This document shows, piece after piece, positions 23,361-33,227 of a stretch of DNA of 64,000 bases. The DNA is from Methylomonas sp. LL1. Lineage in GTDB: Bacteria > Pseudomonadota > Gammaproteobacteria > Methylococcales > Methylomonadaceae. The notes under the pieces were generated by a model. The model saw only the letters and a program-made list of their open reading frames with translations. It had not been told where the DNA came from and ran no database searches. Made by a program: the position numbers and the translations under genes. The stretch's first letter is position 1; each line of letters begins with the position of its first letter. Location: assembly GCF_015711015.1 (NCBI RefSeq), contig NZ_CP064653.1, positions 2,418,001 through 2,482,000 on the forward strand. The letters run 5' to 3'.

Positions 23361-25550
23361 TTAATATTTAAAACTCACCGTTAACTGCCCGGACAACGGC
23401 GTTCCCGGCAAGGCCGAGTTGGTTTGGCCGGATTCGTAGTAGACGGTGTCGGCCAGGTTGAACACGTTCATCTGCACATCGAAATGTTTTTGATGATAGG
23501 CCAGCATCGCGTCCAGCCGTGCGTAACCCGGCAATACCGCCTCGTTGACGCTGTCGGCATAACGATCGGAGGCATAGAACACTCCGCCGCCGATTTCCCA
23601 ATTATCGGTCAAGCGGTAAGTGGTCCAGGCCACGCCGCTGTGCTCGGGCACATTGACGGCGGTCATGCCTTCATAGGACTTGAGCAAGCCGCTGACCGAA
23701 CCGGTCGCGCTGGTGGTCGACTTGGTGATTTTGGCATCCAGGTAGGCATAGGTCAGCGACACATCCCACTTCGGCAGGATTTCGCCGGCCAAACCCAGCT
23801 CGAAACCGTCGGTGCGCTGTTCGCCGCTCAATTCCTGCAGATTGGGATCAAGCGGCGAGGTGGTGCGGGCATTGGTTTTTTCCAGCCTGAACAGCGCGCC
23901 GGTCGCCGACAGTCGGCCGTCGAAAAAGTCCAGTTTGGCGCCGATTTCGTAATTGTGGTTTTGCTCCGGCGGCAGTTCGGCGTTATTGGCCGCCAAACTC
24001 AGACTTTCGGCCGACGGGTTGAAGGATTTGCCGTAACTGAAATAGTACGATTGCGACTTGCTCGGCTGCCAGACGATACCGCCGCGCGGGCTCCATTGGT
24101 CGACGCTGCTTTCGAAGTTGGCGACGCCCAACCGGTCTTCCTGCTGGGCGTCGAACACGTCATAGCGAGTACCGCCCAGCAGTTTCCATTCCGGGTTGAT
24201 TTCGAACTGATCCAATACATAGCCGGCATAGGTTTGGGCGTGAGTCAAGCGGTCGGTAGCCAGCGTGCCGCTGAAATCGCTGGCCAAGCCTCTACCGACA
24301 CTGCCGGTAATAATCGGATCGAAAACCGAGACGCGGGTGACGCCGGTCGAATTCTTCGATTTGAAATCGTACTCTTCCCAACCGAATTCGCTGCCGAACA
24401 TCAAGGTATTGTTAAAACCGAACAGCGGCTTCTTGAATACGAAGTCGGTCTGGTTGTAGACGTTTTCTTGAGTACTCAGCCGCAAGGCTTGCGAGCGGGC
24501 TATCGTGCCGGCATTGGCACCGGTATAGGCCGCCGCGCCGGAGAACAGATGGGTCAGATATTTACGCTCGTAATCGCCGTAACGGATAGAGTTTTTCACC
24601 GAAAAATCTTGGTTGAAACGGTGCGTCAGCGCCACGGTGGCGACATTGACGTCGCTATCCATCATCCGGTTGTCGGTAAAACCGTAGAAGGTATTGATAG
24701 GCACATCGGCCGGCGTGCCTCGCCACATCGGCACGCCGTAATCGAACACGCCTTCTTCCTGTTGGTGCAACAAGTTCAGCGATAAATCGGTGTCCGGCGT
24801 CAATTTCAGCGCGAATGACGGCGCGATGCCCCAGCGACTGGAAGAATTGTAATCGCGGTACGAATCGGTGTCCTGATACATTACATTCAGGCGCGCCGCC
24901 AGATCCTGATAGGCGGTTTCGGCATCGATCGCAGTGCGTTTGAAGTCGTACATCCCGTAGGTAAAACTGCCGTTGACGCCGGTCTTGCCGGTCGGTTTCT
25001 TGGCAACCTGATTGATTACGCCGCCGGTGGCGCCGCGTCCGAACAAAATCGACGATGCGCCTTTCAGCACTTCGGCTTTTTCGATGAAAAAGGTATCGCG
25101 ATTGTATTGGCCGTTGTCCTTGACCCCATCCAGGTATTGGTCCGAATTGGCGGCGAAACCGCGCAAGGTGATGGAATCGCCGGTACGTCCGCCTTCGCCG
25201 GCGGCGATGGTCAAGCCGCTGACGTTGCGTAACGCATCGCGCAGGTTGAAGGCATTTTGCGATTCGATCAACTCTTCCTTGACCACGCTGACCGATTGCG
25301 GGATGTCGCGTAGCGCCATTTCGGTCTTGCTACCGGTGCTGGAACTATCGGCCTTGAATCGATTGGCTTGTTTCTCGCGGGCTGCCTTGACCTTGACATC
25401 ATCCATGACGACTTCCTGGTCATCGGTCACGCCGGTGACGGGTTCGACGGCGAATGCCGCGCCGCTCAATGCGGCTCCCAGCGGCAATATGGCCCCCAAT
25501 CGCCATTTGGCTTTGTTGGACTTGGTTTGGCTTGCAAGGTTGCTATACAT
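23361..25550 (-). CDS. TonB-dependent catecholate siderophore receptor (Fiu/PiuA-like)
   Basis: 729 aa. Signal peptide ending near AAFAVEP; a plug domain with MALRDIPQSVSVVKEELI, RDALRNVSGLTIAAGEGGR, ITLRGFAANSDQYLDG and GRGATGGVINQVAKKP, which are the hallmarks of TonB-siderophore receptors. A 22-strand barrel follows, ending GQLTVSFKY in an aromatic residue. No N-terminal STN signalling extension is present, so no FecI/FecR cascade is expected. It stands in the same operon as tonB-exbB-exbD and piuC. Confidence 0.92.
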   Translation of the reverse strand: MYSNLASQTKSNKAKWRLGAILPLGAALSGAAFAVEPVTGVTDDQEVVMDDVKVKAAREKQANRFKADSSSTGSKTEMALRDIPQSVSVVKEELIESQNAFNLRDALRNVSGLTIAAGEGGRTGDSITLRGFAANSDQYLDGVKDNGQYNRDTFFIEKAEVLKGASSILFGRGATGGVINQVAKKPTGKTGVNGSFTYGMYDFKRTAIDAETAYQDLAARLNVMYQDTDSYRDYNSSSRWGIAPSFALKLTPDTDLSLNLLHQQEEGVFDYGVPMWRGTPADVPINTFYGFTDNRMMDSDVNVATVALTHRFNQDFSVKNSIRYGDYERKYLTHLFSGAAAYTGANAGTIARSQALRLSTQENVYNQTDFVFKKPLFGFNNTLMFGSEFGWEEYDFKSKNSTGVTRVSVFDPIITGSVGRGLASDFSGTLATDRLTHAQTYAGYVLDQFEINPEWKLLGGTRYDVFDAQQEDRLGVANFESSVDQWSPRGGIVWQPSKSQSYYFSYGKSFNPSAESLSLAANNAELPPEQNHNYEIGAKLDFFDGRLSATGALFRLEKTNARTTSPLDPNLQELSGEQRTDGFELGLAGEILPKWDVSLTYAYLDAKITKSTTSATGSVSGLLKSYEGMTAVNVPEHSGVAWTTYRLTDNWEIGGGVFYASDRYADSVNEAVLPGYARLDAMLAYHQKHFDVQMNVFNLADTVYYESGQTNSALPGTPLSGQLTVSFKY

Positions 25551-25649
25551 GGTTTCCCCTTTAGGTAGTTCAAAAAATGGCTGCCTGGCGGGGAATGCTG
25601 GGTGGCTGATGATCTTGTTGATTTACGAGGTCCGCTAATCGTTGGCCGG

Positions 25650-25880
25650 TTAGTGCACCAAGGTCAACGTTGGTTGTCCGCGCGCCTGATTATTGGTCTC
25701 ATCCTCCATTCTTTTCGAGGCTTCGGCCATCATGATTGCGAAGGCGGTGAACTGTTCGACATCGAAACGCATCGATACATTTTGCAGATGTAGATGCACT
25801 ACGCCGCAGTCACGGCACATCAACACCTTGCCGGTTTCGCTGCCGGCTAAATATTCATGGGTACAGGGCTTTTTAGTCAT
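25650..25880 (-). CDS. Small CxxC/His protein in the iron operon, function unknown
   Basis: 76 aa from the ATG at 25880, which has GGAGG upstream; an in-frame start at 25907 is less likely. Cysteines and histidines cluster at the N-terminus (PCTHEY near 6-10; MCRDCGVVHLHLQN near 22-35), suggesting a single zinc- or iron-binding knuckle. The rest is helical (FTAFAIMMAEASKRME). It lies between exbD and the siderophore receptor. I do not recognise the family. A metal-sensing or adaptor role is possible but unproved. Confidence 0.65.
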   Translation of the reverse strand: MTKKPCTHEYLAGSETGKVLMCRDCGVVHLHLQNVSMRFDVEQFTAFAIMMAEASKRMEDETNNQARGQPTLTLVH

Positions 25881-25959
25881 GGGCGGATCCTCCGGGTAAA
25901 CGATCAAGAAAAAACGAATTGAGTTGGCTCATTGGCCCTTAATGAAATTCCGGACACGA

Positions 25960-26385
25960 TCAGCTCTTATCCGGCTCCGACACAAAGCCGATACGGCTGA
26001 CACCGGCCCGCGCGGCATCGGCCAATGCTTCGGCGACAAAGTGGTAGGCCACGTTTTTATCGGCGTGGACATACAGTTCCACCGAATCGAGATCCTGGCC
26101 GAGTTGTGCCAGCTTTTGCTGTAACTGTTCGCGGCTGATGGGATCTTGGTTCCAGAACAATTGCCCATCGCCGGCTATGGCCAGATTGATCGGCTCGATA
26201 GGCGCCGGTTGCCGGGCCTGGCTGCTGGCCTTGGGCAAGTCGATTTTCACCGCGTGCGTCATCATCGGCGCGGCAATCATGAAGATCACCAGCAGCACCA
26301 ACATCACGTCGATCAATGGGACCATGTTGATTTCGGCGACGGCATGGCCGCCGCTTTTGTTTTGATCGAAGCCGCCGAATGCCAT
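25960..26385 (-). CDS. exbD: ExbD/TolR proton-channel subunit
   Basis: 141 aa with the family start (EINMVPLIDVMLVLLVIFMI) containing the essential membrane aspartate in LID, and a periplasmic domain ending RIGFVSEPDKS. Partners ExbB and TonB to pass the proton motive force to the outer-membrane receptor. Its ATG overlaps the exbB stop by one base (TAATG). Confidence 0.93.
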   Translation of the reverse strand: MAFGGFDQNKSGGHAVAEINMVPLIDVMLVLLVIFMIAAPMMTHAVKIDLPKASSQARQPAPIEPINLAIAGDGQLFWNQDPISREQLQQKLAQLGQDLDSVELYVHADKNVAYHFVAEALADAARAGVSRIGFVSEPDKS

Positions 26386-27125
26386 TAGCGCTCTCCCGCC
26401 AACACCTGCGCTTCGTTGCCCGAGCTGCTGTTTTGACCCCGCGGATTGATGGCCGAGCCGGTGGTCAAAAATGCAAACAGGTCATGGGCAAAGGCATCCA
26501 GTTGCGCCAGCAACAAGCGGTTGGAACGCACGCAATCGTTGTAAGCCAGCACCGCCGGAATCGCTACCGCCAGTCCCAGGCCGGTCATGATCAAGGCTTC
26601 GCCGACCGGACCGGCGATTTGTTCCAGCGTACCCTGGCCGTTTTGGCCGATGCCGAGCAAGGCGTGGTAAACCCCCCAGACCGTGCCGAACAAGCCGACG
26701 AAGGGTGCGGTACTGGCAACCGAGGCCAGGATGGTCAAGCCCCATTCCAGTTTTGCGGTTTCTTCATCGATGACCCGGCGGATCGCGCGGGTCAGAAAGT
26801 CACCGGCGCAACCGGCTTCCTGCAAACGCTGCGCGCCGTGGATGGCATGATGGCGGGTGGCGTTGATGGCGTGATAGGTCAGATGCGAAAACGGTTCTTC
26901 GTCGCGATGCTGCTCCAAACCGTGCGCGACTTCATCCAGCGAGGCGGCATCCCAGAACTGGCTCAAAAACTCTCGGGTGCGGCGGCGGGTGGTCATGCCC
27001 AGCCAAGCTTTGACCACGATGAAATACCAACTGCCGATCGACATCACGATCAGCAGCATGAACAGCGCTTGGCCGACGCCATCGCTTTGATCTAAAAAGT
27101 GCGTAAGGTTTTGATTGAATGACAT
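26385..27125 (-). CDS. exbB: ExbB/MotA/TolQ-family proton-channel subunit
   Basis: 246 aa. Three membrane helices (about 20-40, 130-155, 175-195) with the typical stretches STAPFVGLFGTVWGVYHAL and EALIMTGLGLAVAIPAVLAYN. Begins 4 bp after tonB. Together with ExbD and TonB it energises the catecholate receptor downstream and probably the second TonB-dependent receptor at 58885-61224. Confidence 0.93.
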   Translation of the reverse strand: MSFNQNLTHFLDQSDGVGQALFMLLIVMSIGSWYFIVVKAWLGMTTRRRTREFLSQFWDAASLDEVAHGLEQHRDEEPFSHLTYHAINATRHHAIHGAQRLQEAGCAGDFLTRAIRRVIDEETAKLEWGLTILASVASTAPFVGLFGTVWGVYHALLGIGQNGQGTLEQIAGPVGEALIMTGLGLAVAIPAVLAYNDCVRSNRLLLAQLDAFAHDLFAFLTTGSAINPRGQNSSSGNEAQVLAGER

Positions 27126-27129
27126 GGCA

Positions 27130-27918
27130 TTATCCTTCCAGACTGAATGAAATCGGTACGACTACCCAGGCGACGACGGCCTGCTCACCGCGTTTGGCGG
27201 GTATGAATCGCCAGTTTTTGACGCTATCCTGGGCCGCCGCATCCAGACGCGGATAACCGCTGGATTTGCGCAACGTCACTTGTTCGACAACGCCGGCGGC
27301 ATTTACCAACACCCGCAGCAACACCCGGCCTTGTTCGCCAAGTTGTCTGGATTGGGCCGGATAATCGGGAGCCGGGTTATTCAAGTAATCGGCGTTCAAA
27401 TTCGGCAGCGTCAGCGGTAGCTGACTGGTTTCGTCGCTGGTTGCGCTCGAAGGACTGGATGAGCTGTTAGCCGGCTGACTGGGGCTAGGCTCGGAGGCCA
27501 TGCTTGTTTGCCTAGGTTCGGGCTCGCTACTCGGCACCATCATGGGTGACACGGTTTCGCTGGGCGTGGCCAGTACCGGTTGCGGTTTGGCCAGTTTAGG
27601 TAGGGGTCTGGGTTTAACTTTTTTGGCGGCGGCCTCCGGCCGATGAACCGATTGGGGGGCGGGCGATGTGGGCGTTTTCACCGCCGAGGCGCTAATCCAA
27701 TTGACCATAATCGGCTTTGGCGGCGCGATGGTTTCCGCCGTCACTTGGCCGGGCAATAATGCCACCCCAGCCAAGTGGAGGGCTAATGCCGTACCGATAC
27801 CAAGCCACGCCACATATGCATTGTCACTATGTGTCTTGTACGGATTAGATGCGGATGGTTGCTGCTGCGGCTTGGCGGCCACGGCGGCATACTGTAGAAA
27901 ACAAAAATTGGCAATCAT
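27130..27918 (-). CDS. tonB: TonB energy-transducer protein
   Basis: 262 aa: a membrane anchor (about 36-55, YVAWLGIGTALALHLAGVAL), a long Pro/Lys/Ser-rich spacer, and the C-terminal TonB fold with YPAQSRQLGEQGRVLLRVLV, VTLRKSSGYPRLDAAA and NWRFIPA. The cytoplasmic N-terminus (~35 aa) is longer than in E. coli TonB. Located directly ahead of exbB-exbD and behind hemP in a Fur-type operon. Confidence 0.92.
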   Translation of the reverse strand: MIANFCFLQYAAVAAKPQQQPSASNPYKTHSDNAYVAWLGIGTALALHLAGVALLPGQVTAETIAPPKPIMVNWISASAVKTPTSPAPQSVHRPEAAAKKVKPRPLPKLAKPQPVLATPSETVSPMMVPSSEPEPRQTSMASEPSPSQPANSSSSPSSATSDETSQLPLTLPNLNADYLNNPAPDYPAQSRQLGEQGRVLLRVLVNAAGVVEQVTLRKSSGYPRLDAAAQDSVKNWRFIPAKRGEQAVVAWVVVPISFSLEG

Positions 27919-27997
27919 ATAGCCTCGCGCTAAGCAGATGAACTAAAGCTTGGCTGGCTACCGGTGGGTGGCTGGCTATGCGATTAAATCGAAAAAG

Positions 27998-28195
27998 TTA
28001 TTTGGTCAGAATCAATTTACCGTTGCTGGTGATGCGCAAGCGGTACTCTTCTCCCATATGTTCGATAACGACTTCGTTTTGCGCTTCGAACAGCTGTTGA
28101 CTGGTAATTCTGCGCCGTCCTAGGCCTTGTTCAGGCTTGGCTGATAGCGGAGCATGGTTTTTAGCTATTGGGTTTGTCACGGTATTTAAGATCAA
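27998..28195 (-). CDS. hemP: Hemin uptake protein HemP
   Basis: 65 aa with the HemP core RRRITSQQLF, a glutamate-rich middle and YRLRITSNGKLILTK. No ATG is available in frame; translation probably starts at the TTG at 28195, which overlaps the preceding gene's TGA by four bases (TTGA). HemP is a small iron-regulated protein found at the head of haem or siderophore operons and in some bacteria acts as an activator of haem-uptake genes. No haem receptor is seen in the window. Confidence 0.85.
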   Translation of the reverse strand: MILNTVTNPIAKNHAPLSAKPEQGLGRRRITSQQLFEAQNEVVIEHMGEEYRLRITSNGKLILTK

Positions 28196-28467
28196 TGAAA
28201 GCGATGAATTTGCCGTCTGGCGGCTTTCTGCTCTAACAGCGTGTTGGAAACATTTTGCCAGTGTTCCAAAAGTTGCAGATACATATCCCGGCTATCGGAC
28301 AGTTGAGTAGCCGGATGCGCCGCCAGTTGTTGCAATTGGTGCACGATGACATGAGCCAGCTTCGGACAATGATGGCCGTTGATGAAACGGGTCATCAGCT
28401 GGCAGGTGGCGGCATGCAATTGAGTCATGTCATGAGTACCGGCAACGTTGACATCGATTGAATGCAT
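28192..28467 (-). CDS. Small His-rich protein heading the iron operon, function unknown
   Basis: 91 aa from the ATG at 28467, preceded by AGAGGT; the frame is open to 28512 without a better start. Sequence is helical and His-rich: ATCQLMTRFINGHHCPKLAH, HQLQQLAAHP, LQLLEHWQ and RRQIHRFH. The CPKLAH stretch may bind metal. Similar short proteins accompany hemP/tonB loci in other gammaproteobacteria as I recall, but I know no assigned function. First gene after the Fur-box-like site. Confidence 0.65.
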   Translation of the reverse strand: MHSIDVNVAGTHDMTQLHAATCQLMTRFINGHHCPKLAHVIVHQLQQLAAHPATQLSDSRDMYLQLLEHWQNVSNTLLEQKAARRQIHRFH

Positions 28468-28577
28468 AGAAACCTCTTGATAAATTTGCATAAAGGTTAA
28501 GACAGCGCACACTGCTTTTTCTTTGGAGGATGACCAGGTGCGCTGTTGACGGCACGAGAGAGAACCGTCGGATACAA

Positions 28578-28600
28578 ATGATAATGATTCTTATTTGATT
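28578..28600 (-). promoter_or_regulatory. Fur-box-like operator of the iron operon
   Basis: GATAATGAT at 28580-28588 followed by TCTTATTTGA; it shares 13 of 19 positions with GATAATGATAATCATTATC. It lies about 110 bp upstream of the first gene of the iron operon, on a locally AT-rich segment, with no other such site seen inside the operon. Predicted Fur-Fe(II) repression. Confidence 0.7.
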
Positions 28601-28735
28601 GTCAAGCAAAACCATTTCCTTGCTTGTCACGACGCGCCCAAACTTGGCATTCTGCTGCGCGAATAAATCTCGGCGCCGTTCACTCTAGGGAATTTGCCGT
28701 ACACAATTTCCCGTTTTCGACGATTGCATGTCGCC

Positions 28736-28785
28736 GGGGGCTTTAGCCGCGACGATAAGCCCTTGGTCGCGGCTAAAGCCTCCCC
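28736..28785. repeat. REP palindrome
   Basis: Arms GGGGCTTTAGCCGCGAC (28737-28753) and GTCGCGGCTAAAGCC (from 28766) between the iron-operon promoter and the 3' end of the phosphopantetheinyl transferase gene. The 28468-28875 interval otherwise holds only the Fur site and no gene. Confidence 0.85.
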
Positions 28786-28875
28786 ATACCGTCCAACCGG
28801 TAAGCTGTTTGTTACCGAATCCAAAGATTCGTGCGACACAAACAGCCTCAATATTTTTCAAAACACCTGAATTTC

Positions 28876-29568
28876 TCAGCCAGCTATCGGTTGAAGCTGA
28901 AGTCGGCGTAAACTAAACCCACAGTTTTCCGCGACCAAGGCCGCGCAGACATCGGCATGCACCGGTAGTTCGATAGCTTTCCAATCCGTAGCCAGCCCGT
29001 ATTCGTCAGGTATGGCCCGCAATTCCCCACCAGGACCCAATTCGACTTCGCACCGATCCAGCCCCAAAGCAATGCCCCGCCCCACCGCCTTTACAAACGC
29101 CTCTTTTTTGGTCCACAAGCGGTAAAAATTTATTTCTTGTTGATCTGGCGCTAACAAGCACCATGCTTGAAACTCCCGTTGTGAGAAACAACGCCTGGCT
29201 AAACTGCCGAGACTGCCGCGCGCTCTGATGATTTCGATATCGACACCGATGTCGGTAAAATCCGCCACGGCTATTAATAAAGTGTCGGCCGAATGGGAAA
29301 GATTAAAGCGCAAGGCCGCATCGGCCAGACTCGGCTTGCCATGCTCGCCGAGGACAAATTGCAGACTTGCCGGCTCAACATGCAGATAGGAGGCCAGCGT
29401 TTGCCTCAACAAACCGCGCACCGCAATATATCGGTCGCGCATCATTTCCCGCTGGAATGACCGAGCTTTTTGCCGCTCGCCATCACTCAACATTGCTTCC
29501 AGAGCCTGCCTGTTTTCAGGGGCCAACGTCAATTGCCCGCACCAGACATCGACAAAATTCTGTTCCAC
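28876..29568 (-). CDS. 4'-phosphopantetheinyl transferase (Sfp type)
   Basis: 230 aa from the GTG at 29568, which has AAGGAG six bases upstream; the frame is open to 29619. Moves phosphopantetheine from CoA to carrier-protein serines. Seen: the conserved GKPSLADAALRFNLSHSADT, the magnesium motif GVDIEI, and WTKKEAFVKAVGRGI. Its length (Sfp ~224 aa) fits the Sfp class rather than AcpS. No polyketide or peptide synthetase gene is adjacent, so the client is unknown. Divergent from ilvB. Confidence 0.88.
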   Translation of the reverse strand: MEQNFVDVWCGQLTLAPENRQALEAMLSDGERQKARSFQREMMRDRYIAVRGLLRQTLASYLHVEPASLQFVLGEHGKPSLADAALRFNLSHSADTLLIAVADFTDIGVDIEIIRARGSLGSLARRCFSQREFQAWCLLAPDQQEINFYRLWTKKEAFVKAVGRGIALGLDRCEVELGPGGELRAIPDEYGLATDWKAIELPVHADVCAALVAENCGFSLRRLQLQPIAG

Positions 29569-29634
29569 GCATCGCTCCTTACTTGAAAGTCTCCCGCTCC
29601 CCTTGTAAAACCCAGGCAAAACACTTGGTTTTCC

Positions 29635-29663
29635 TTGACGAAAGCCGCTAAAGACAGTAGTTT
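29635..29663 (+). promoter_or_regulatory. Candidate sigma-70 promoter for ilvBHC
   Basis: TTGACG (29635-29640), 17-bp spacer, then TAGTTT (29658-29663), about 60 bp before the ilvB start. The -35 box is good and the -10 poor. No leader peptide with branched-chain codons or attenuator was seen. Confidence 0.35.
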
Positions 29664-29722
29664 ACTCAACCTTTTTCGTAAAAAACATTTTCAGGTTTGA
29701 TTAGCATTTTGAGGACATAAAA

Positions 29723-31459
29723 TTGGAACTCAGCGGCGGACATATTCTTGTCCAGTGTCTTAAAGACGAAGGTGTCGAATTTGTTTTTGGCTATCCAGGT
29801 GGCTCGGTTTTGCACATCTATGATGCCATTTTCCATCAAGACGACGTAAAACATATTCTGGTGCGGCATGAACAGGGCGCAACCCATTCGGCCGACGCCT
29901 ATGCCCGTGCCACCGGCAAACCGGGCGTGGTGCTGGTCACTTCCGGCCCAGGCGCCACCAATGCGGTGACCGGCATCGCCACCGCCTATATGGACTCGAT
30001 TCCGATGGTAATCATTTCCGGCCAGGTCCCGTCGCCGGTGATCGGCAGCGATGCGTTCCAGGAAGTCGATACGGTCGGCATTACCCGCCCCTGCGTCAAA
30101 CATAACTTCCTGGTCAAGAACGTCAACGACATAGCCGAGACCATCAAAAAGGCGTTCTACATTGCTACCACCGGGCGCCCCGGCCCGGTTTTGGTCGACA
30201 TTCCCAAGGACATCACCGACCCGAACATCAAGGTACCCTACAAGTATCCGAAAAAAGTCAGCATGCGCTCTTACAATCCCGTGATTATCGGCCATAAGGG
30301 CCAGGTCAAGCGCGCGGTTGATGTCTTGTTGTCCGCTCAACGGCCCATCATTTATTCAGGCGGCGGCGTAATTCTGGGCGAAGGCCACAAGGAATTAACC
30401 GAGCTGACCCAAATGCTGGGCTACCCCATTACCAACACCCTGATGGGCTTGGGCGGTTATCCGGCCACCGACAAGCAATTCGTCGGTATGTTGGGCATGC
30501 ATGGCACCTATGAAGCCAACATGGCCATGCATGAAAGCGATGTGATATTGGCGGTCGGCGCTCGCTTCGATGACCGGGTAACCGGCAAGCTGACCGAATT
30601 TTGCCCTTACGCCAAGATTATCCATATCGACGTCGATCCATCGTCGATTTCCAAAACCGTGCGCGTCGACATCCCGATTGTCGGCGAAGTCAAACCGGTG
30701 CTGGAACAAATGATAGAACTGGTCAGGGAAAGCAAGATCAAACCGTCCAAACCGGCACTTGAGGCCTGGTGGCAGTTGATCGAAAGCTGGCGCGATGTTC
30801 AGTGCCTGGAATATGACCGCGGCAGCCTGTTCATCAAACCGCAGTTTGTCATCGAACAATTGTATGAAGTCACCAAGGGCGATGCCTATATCACGTCGGA
30901 CGTCGGCCAGCATCAAATGTATGCGGCCCAGTATTACAAATTCGACAAACCTCGGCGCTGGATCAATTCCGGCGGCTTGGGCACCATGGGCTTCGGCTTG
31001 CCGGCGGCGATCGGGGTCAAATTGGCCTTTCCCGATGCCGATGTCGCCTGCGTCACCGGCGAAGCCAGCATCCAGATGTGCATTCAGGAATTGTCCACGG
31101 CACTGCAGTACAACACTCCGGTGAAGATCATCAACCTGAACAACCGTTATATGGGTATGGTGCGGCAATGGCAGGAGTTTTCCTACCAAAGCCGTTATTC
31201 GCAGTCGTACATGGACACGATCCCCGAGTTCGTCAAGTTGGCCGAGGCTTATGGCCATGTCGGTATCCGGGTCGAAAAACCGGCCGATGTGCGCCCCGCC
31301 CTGCAGGAAGCCTTCGCCATGAAAGACCGCACCGTGTTCCTGGACTTCATCACCGACCGCACCGAAAACGTCTATCCGATGATCGAAGCCGGCAAGGCCC
31401 ATCACGATATGAAGCTGCGGGTCGCCCCCGGCACGCCTCTGGACAGGGAGTTATCTTAA
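29723..31459 (+). CDS. ilvB: Acetolactate synthase large subunit
   Basis: 578 aa thiamine-diphosphate enzyme for the first common step of valine, leucine and isoleucine synthesis. Start is a TTG at 29723 ([17 protein letters not shown]) with GAGG 8 nt upstream. Seen: [13 protein letters not shown], the catalytic glutamate in [15 protein letters not shown], and the cofactor motif [16 protein letters not shown] to NLNN (GEA in place of the textbook GDG, a common variant in this subfamily). Overlaps ilvH (TAATG). Confidence 0.95.
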   Translation: MELSGGHILVQCLKDEGVEFVFGYPGGSVLHIYDAIFHQDDVKHILVRHEQGATHSADAYARATGKPGVVLVTSGPGATNAVTGIATAYMDSIPMVIISGQVPSPVIGSDAFQEVDTVGITRPCVKHNFLVKNVNDIAETIKKAFYIATTGRPGPVLVDIPKDITDPNIKVPYKYPKKVSMRSYNPVIIGHKGQVKRAVDVLLSAQRPIIYSGGGVILGEGHKELTELTQMLGYPITNTLMGLGGYPATDKQFVGMLGMHGTYEANMAMHESDVILAVGARFDDRVTGKLTEFCPYAKIIHIDVDPSSISKTVRVDIPIVGEVKPVLEQMIELVRESKIKPSKPALEAWWQLIESWRDVQCLEYDRGSLFIKPQFVIEQLYEVTKGDAYITSDVGQHQMYAAQYYKFDKPRRWINSGGLGTMGFGLPAAIGVKLAFPDADVACVTGEASIQMCIQELSTALQYNTPVKIINLNNRYMGMVRQWQEFSYQSRYSQSYMDTIPEFVKLAEAYGHVGIRVEKPADVRPALQEAFAMKDRTVFLDFITDRTENVYPMIEAGKAHHDMKLRVAPGTPLDRELS

Positions 31460-31950
31460 TGAGACATATCATCTCGATTTTAATCGAAAACGAAGCCGGC
31501 GCCCTGTCGCGGGTGGCGGGTTTGTTTTCGGCGCGCGGCTACAACATCGAATCATTGACCGTGGCGCCGACCGAAGACGCCAGCCTGTCGCGCATGACCC
31601 TGGTCACCCGCGGCAACGATGACGTGATCGAACAAATCACCAAACAGTTAAATAAACTGATCGATGTGGTCAAACTGATCGACCTGGCCGATGCACCACA
31701 TATCGAGCGCGAACTGATGCTGGTGAAAATCAAAACCACCCAGGAATCGCGCGAAGAAGTCAAACGCATGGTCGACATCTTTCGCGGTAAAATCATCGAC
31801 GTCACCCCCGCCAGCTATGTGGTGGAAATGACCGGCCAGTCCAATAAACTGGACGCCTTTATTCACGGCTTCGAGGAAGGTAGCATCATCGAAGTGGTGC
31901 GTTCCGGCCCGACCGGCATTTCCCGCGGCGAAAAAGGCTTACATTTATAA
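31459..31950 (+). CDS. ilvH: Acetolactate synthase regulatory subunit
   Basis: 163 aa from the ATG at 31459, which overlaps the ilvB stop by one base; the frame is open far upstream inside ilvB but that part is not IlvH. N-terminal ACT domain (ISILIENEAGALSRVAGLFS, GYNIESLTVAPTED) with the valine-feedback site, then the C-terminal IlvH domain (ERELMLVKI to EVVRSGPTGISRG). Binds and activates IlvB. Confidence 0.96.
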   Translation: MRHIISILIENEAGALSRVAGLFSARGYNIESLTVAPTEDASLSRMTLVTRGNDDVIEQITKQLNKLIDVVKLIDLADAPHIERELMLVKIKTTQESREEVKRMVDIFRGKIIDVTPASYVVEMTGQSNKLDAFIHGFEEGSIIEVVRSGPTGISRGEKGLHL

Positions 31951-32997
<1,047 letters not shown>

Positions 32998-33014
32998 TCG
33001 GCAATTGCCTGACG

Positions 33015-33043
33015 AAAAGCCCATCTTAGGATGGGCTTTTTTT
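33015..33043 (+). terminator. Rho-independent terminator of ilvBHC
   Basis: Stem AAAAGCCCATC (33015-33025), loop of four, GATGGGCTTTT (33030-33040) and further T. About 17 nt after the ilvC stop. Confidence 0.9.
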
Positions 33044-33227
33044 ACACTTACCGCAAGCCCTGCAAAGTTAACAGTTGAATTGCTAAACGACTAACAACCC
33101 AAGCAATTAGCTACCGGTTGGCGCACAGGAATCTAGCCCCCCCCTAAGAACATCGTACAGTTTATGCCGTAATTCACTTGCAAACGGCATAAGTTTAAGG
33201 GTGTTTCAAATCCTTCAGCTCATAAGA

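Noticed and set aside
23424-24785. Long open frame antisense to the siderophore receptor
   Set aside because: High-GC shadow of the real gene; receptor signatures are on the minus strand.
28578-28600. Second Fur box in front of the siderophore receptor (25551-25649)
   Set aside because: No GATAAT-type repeats were found there; the receptor probably depends on the operon promoter.
30395-31405. Minus-strand frame opposite ilvB
   Set aside because: Shadow of a gene with complete acetolactate synthase motifs.
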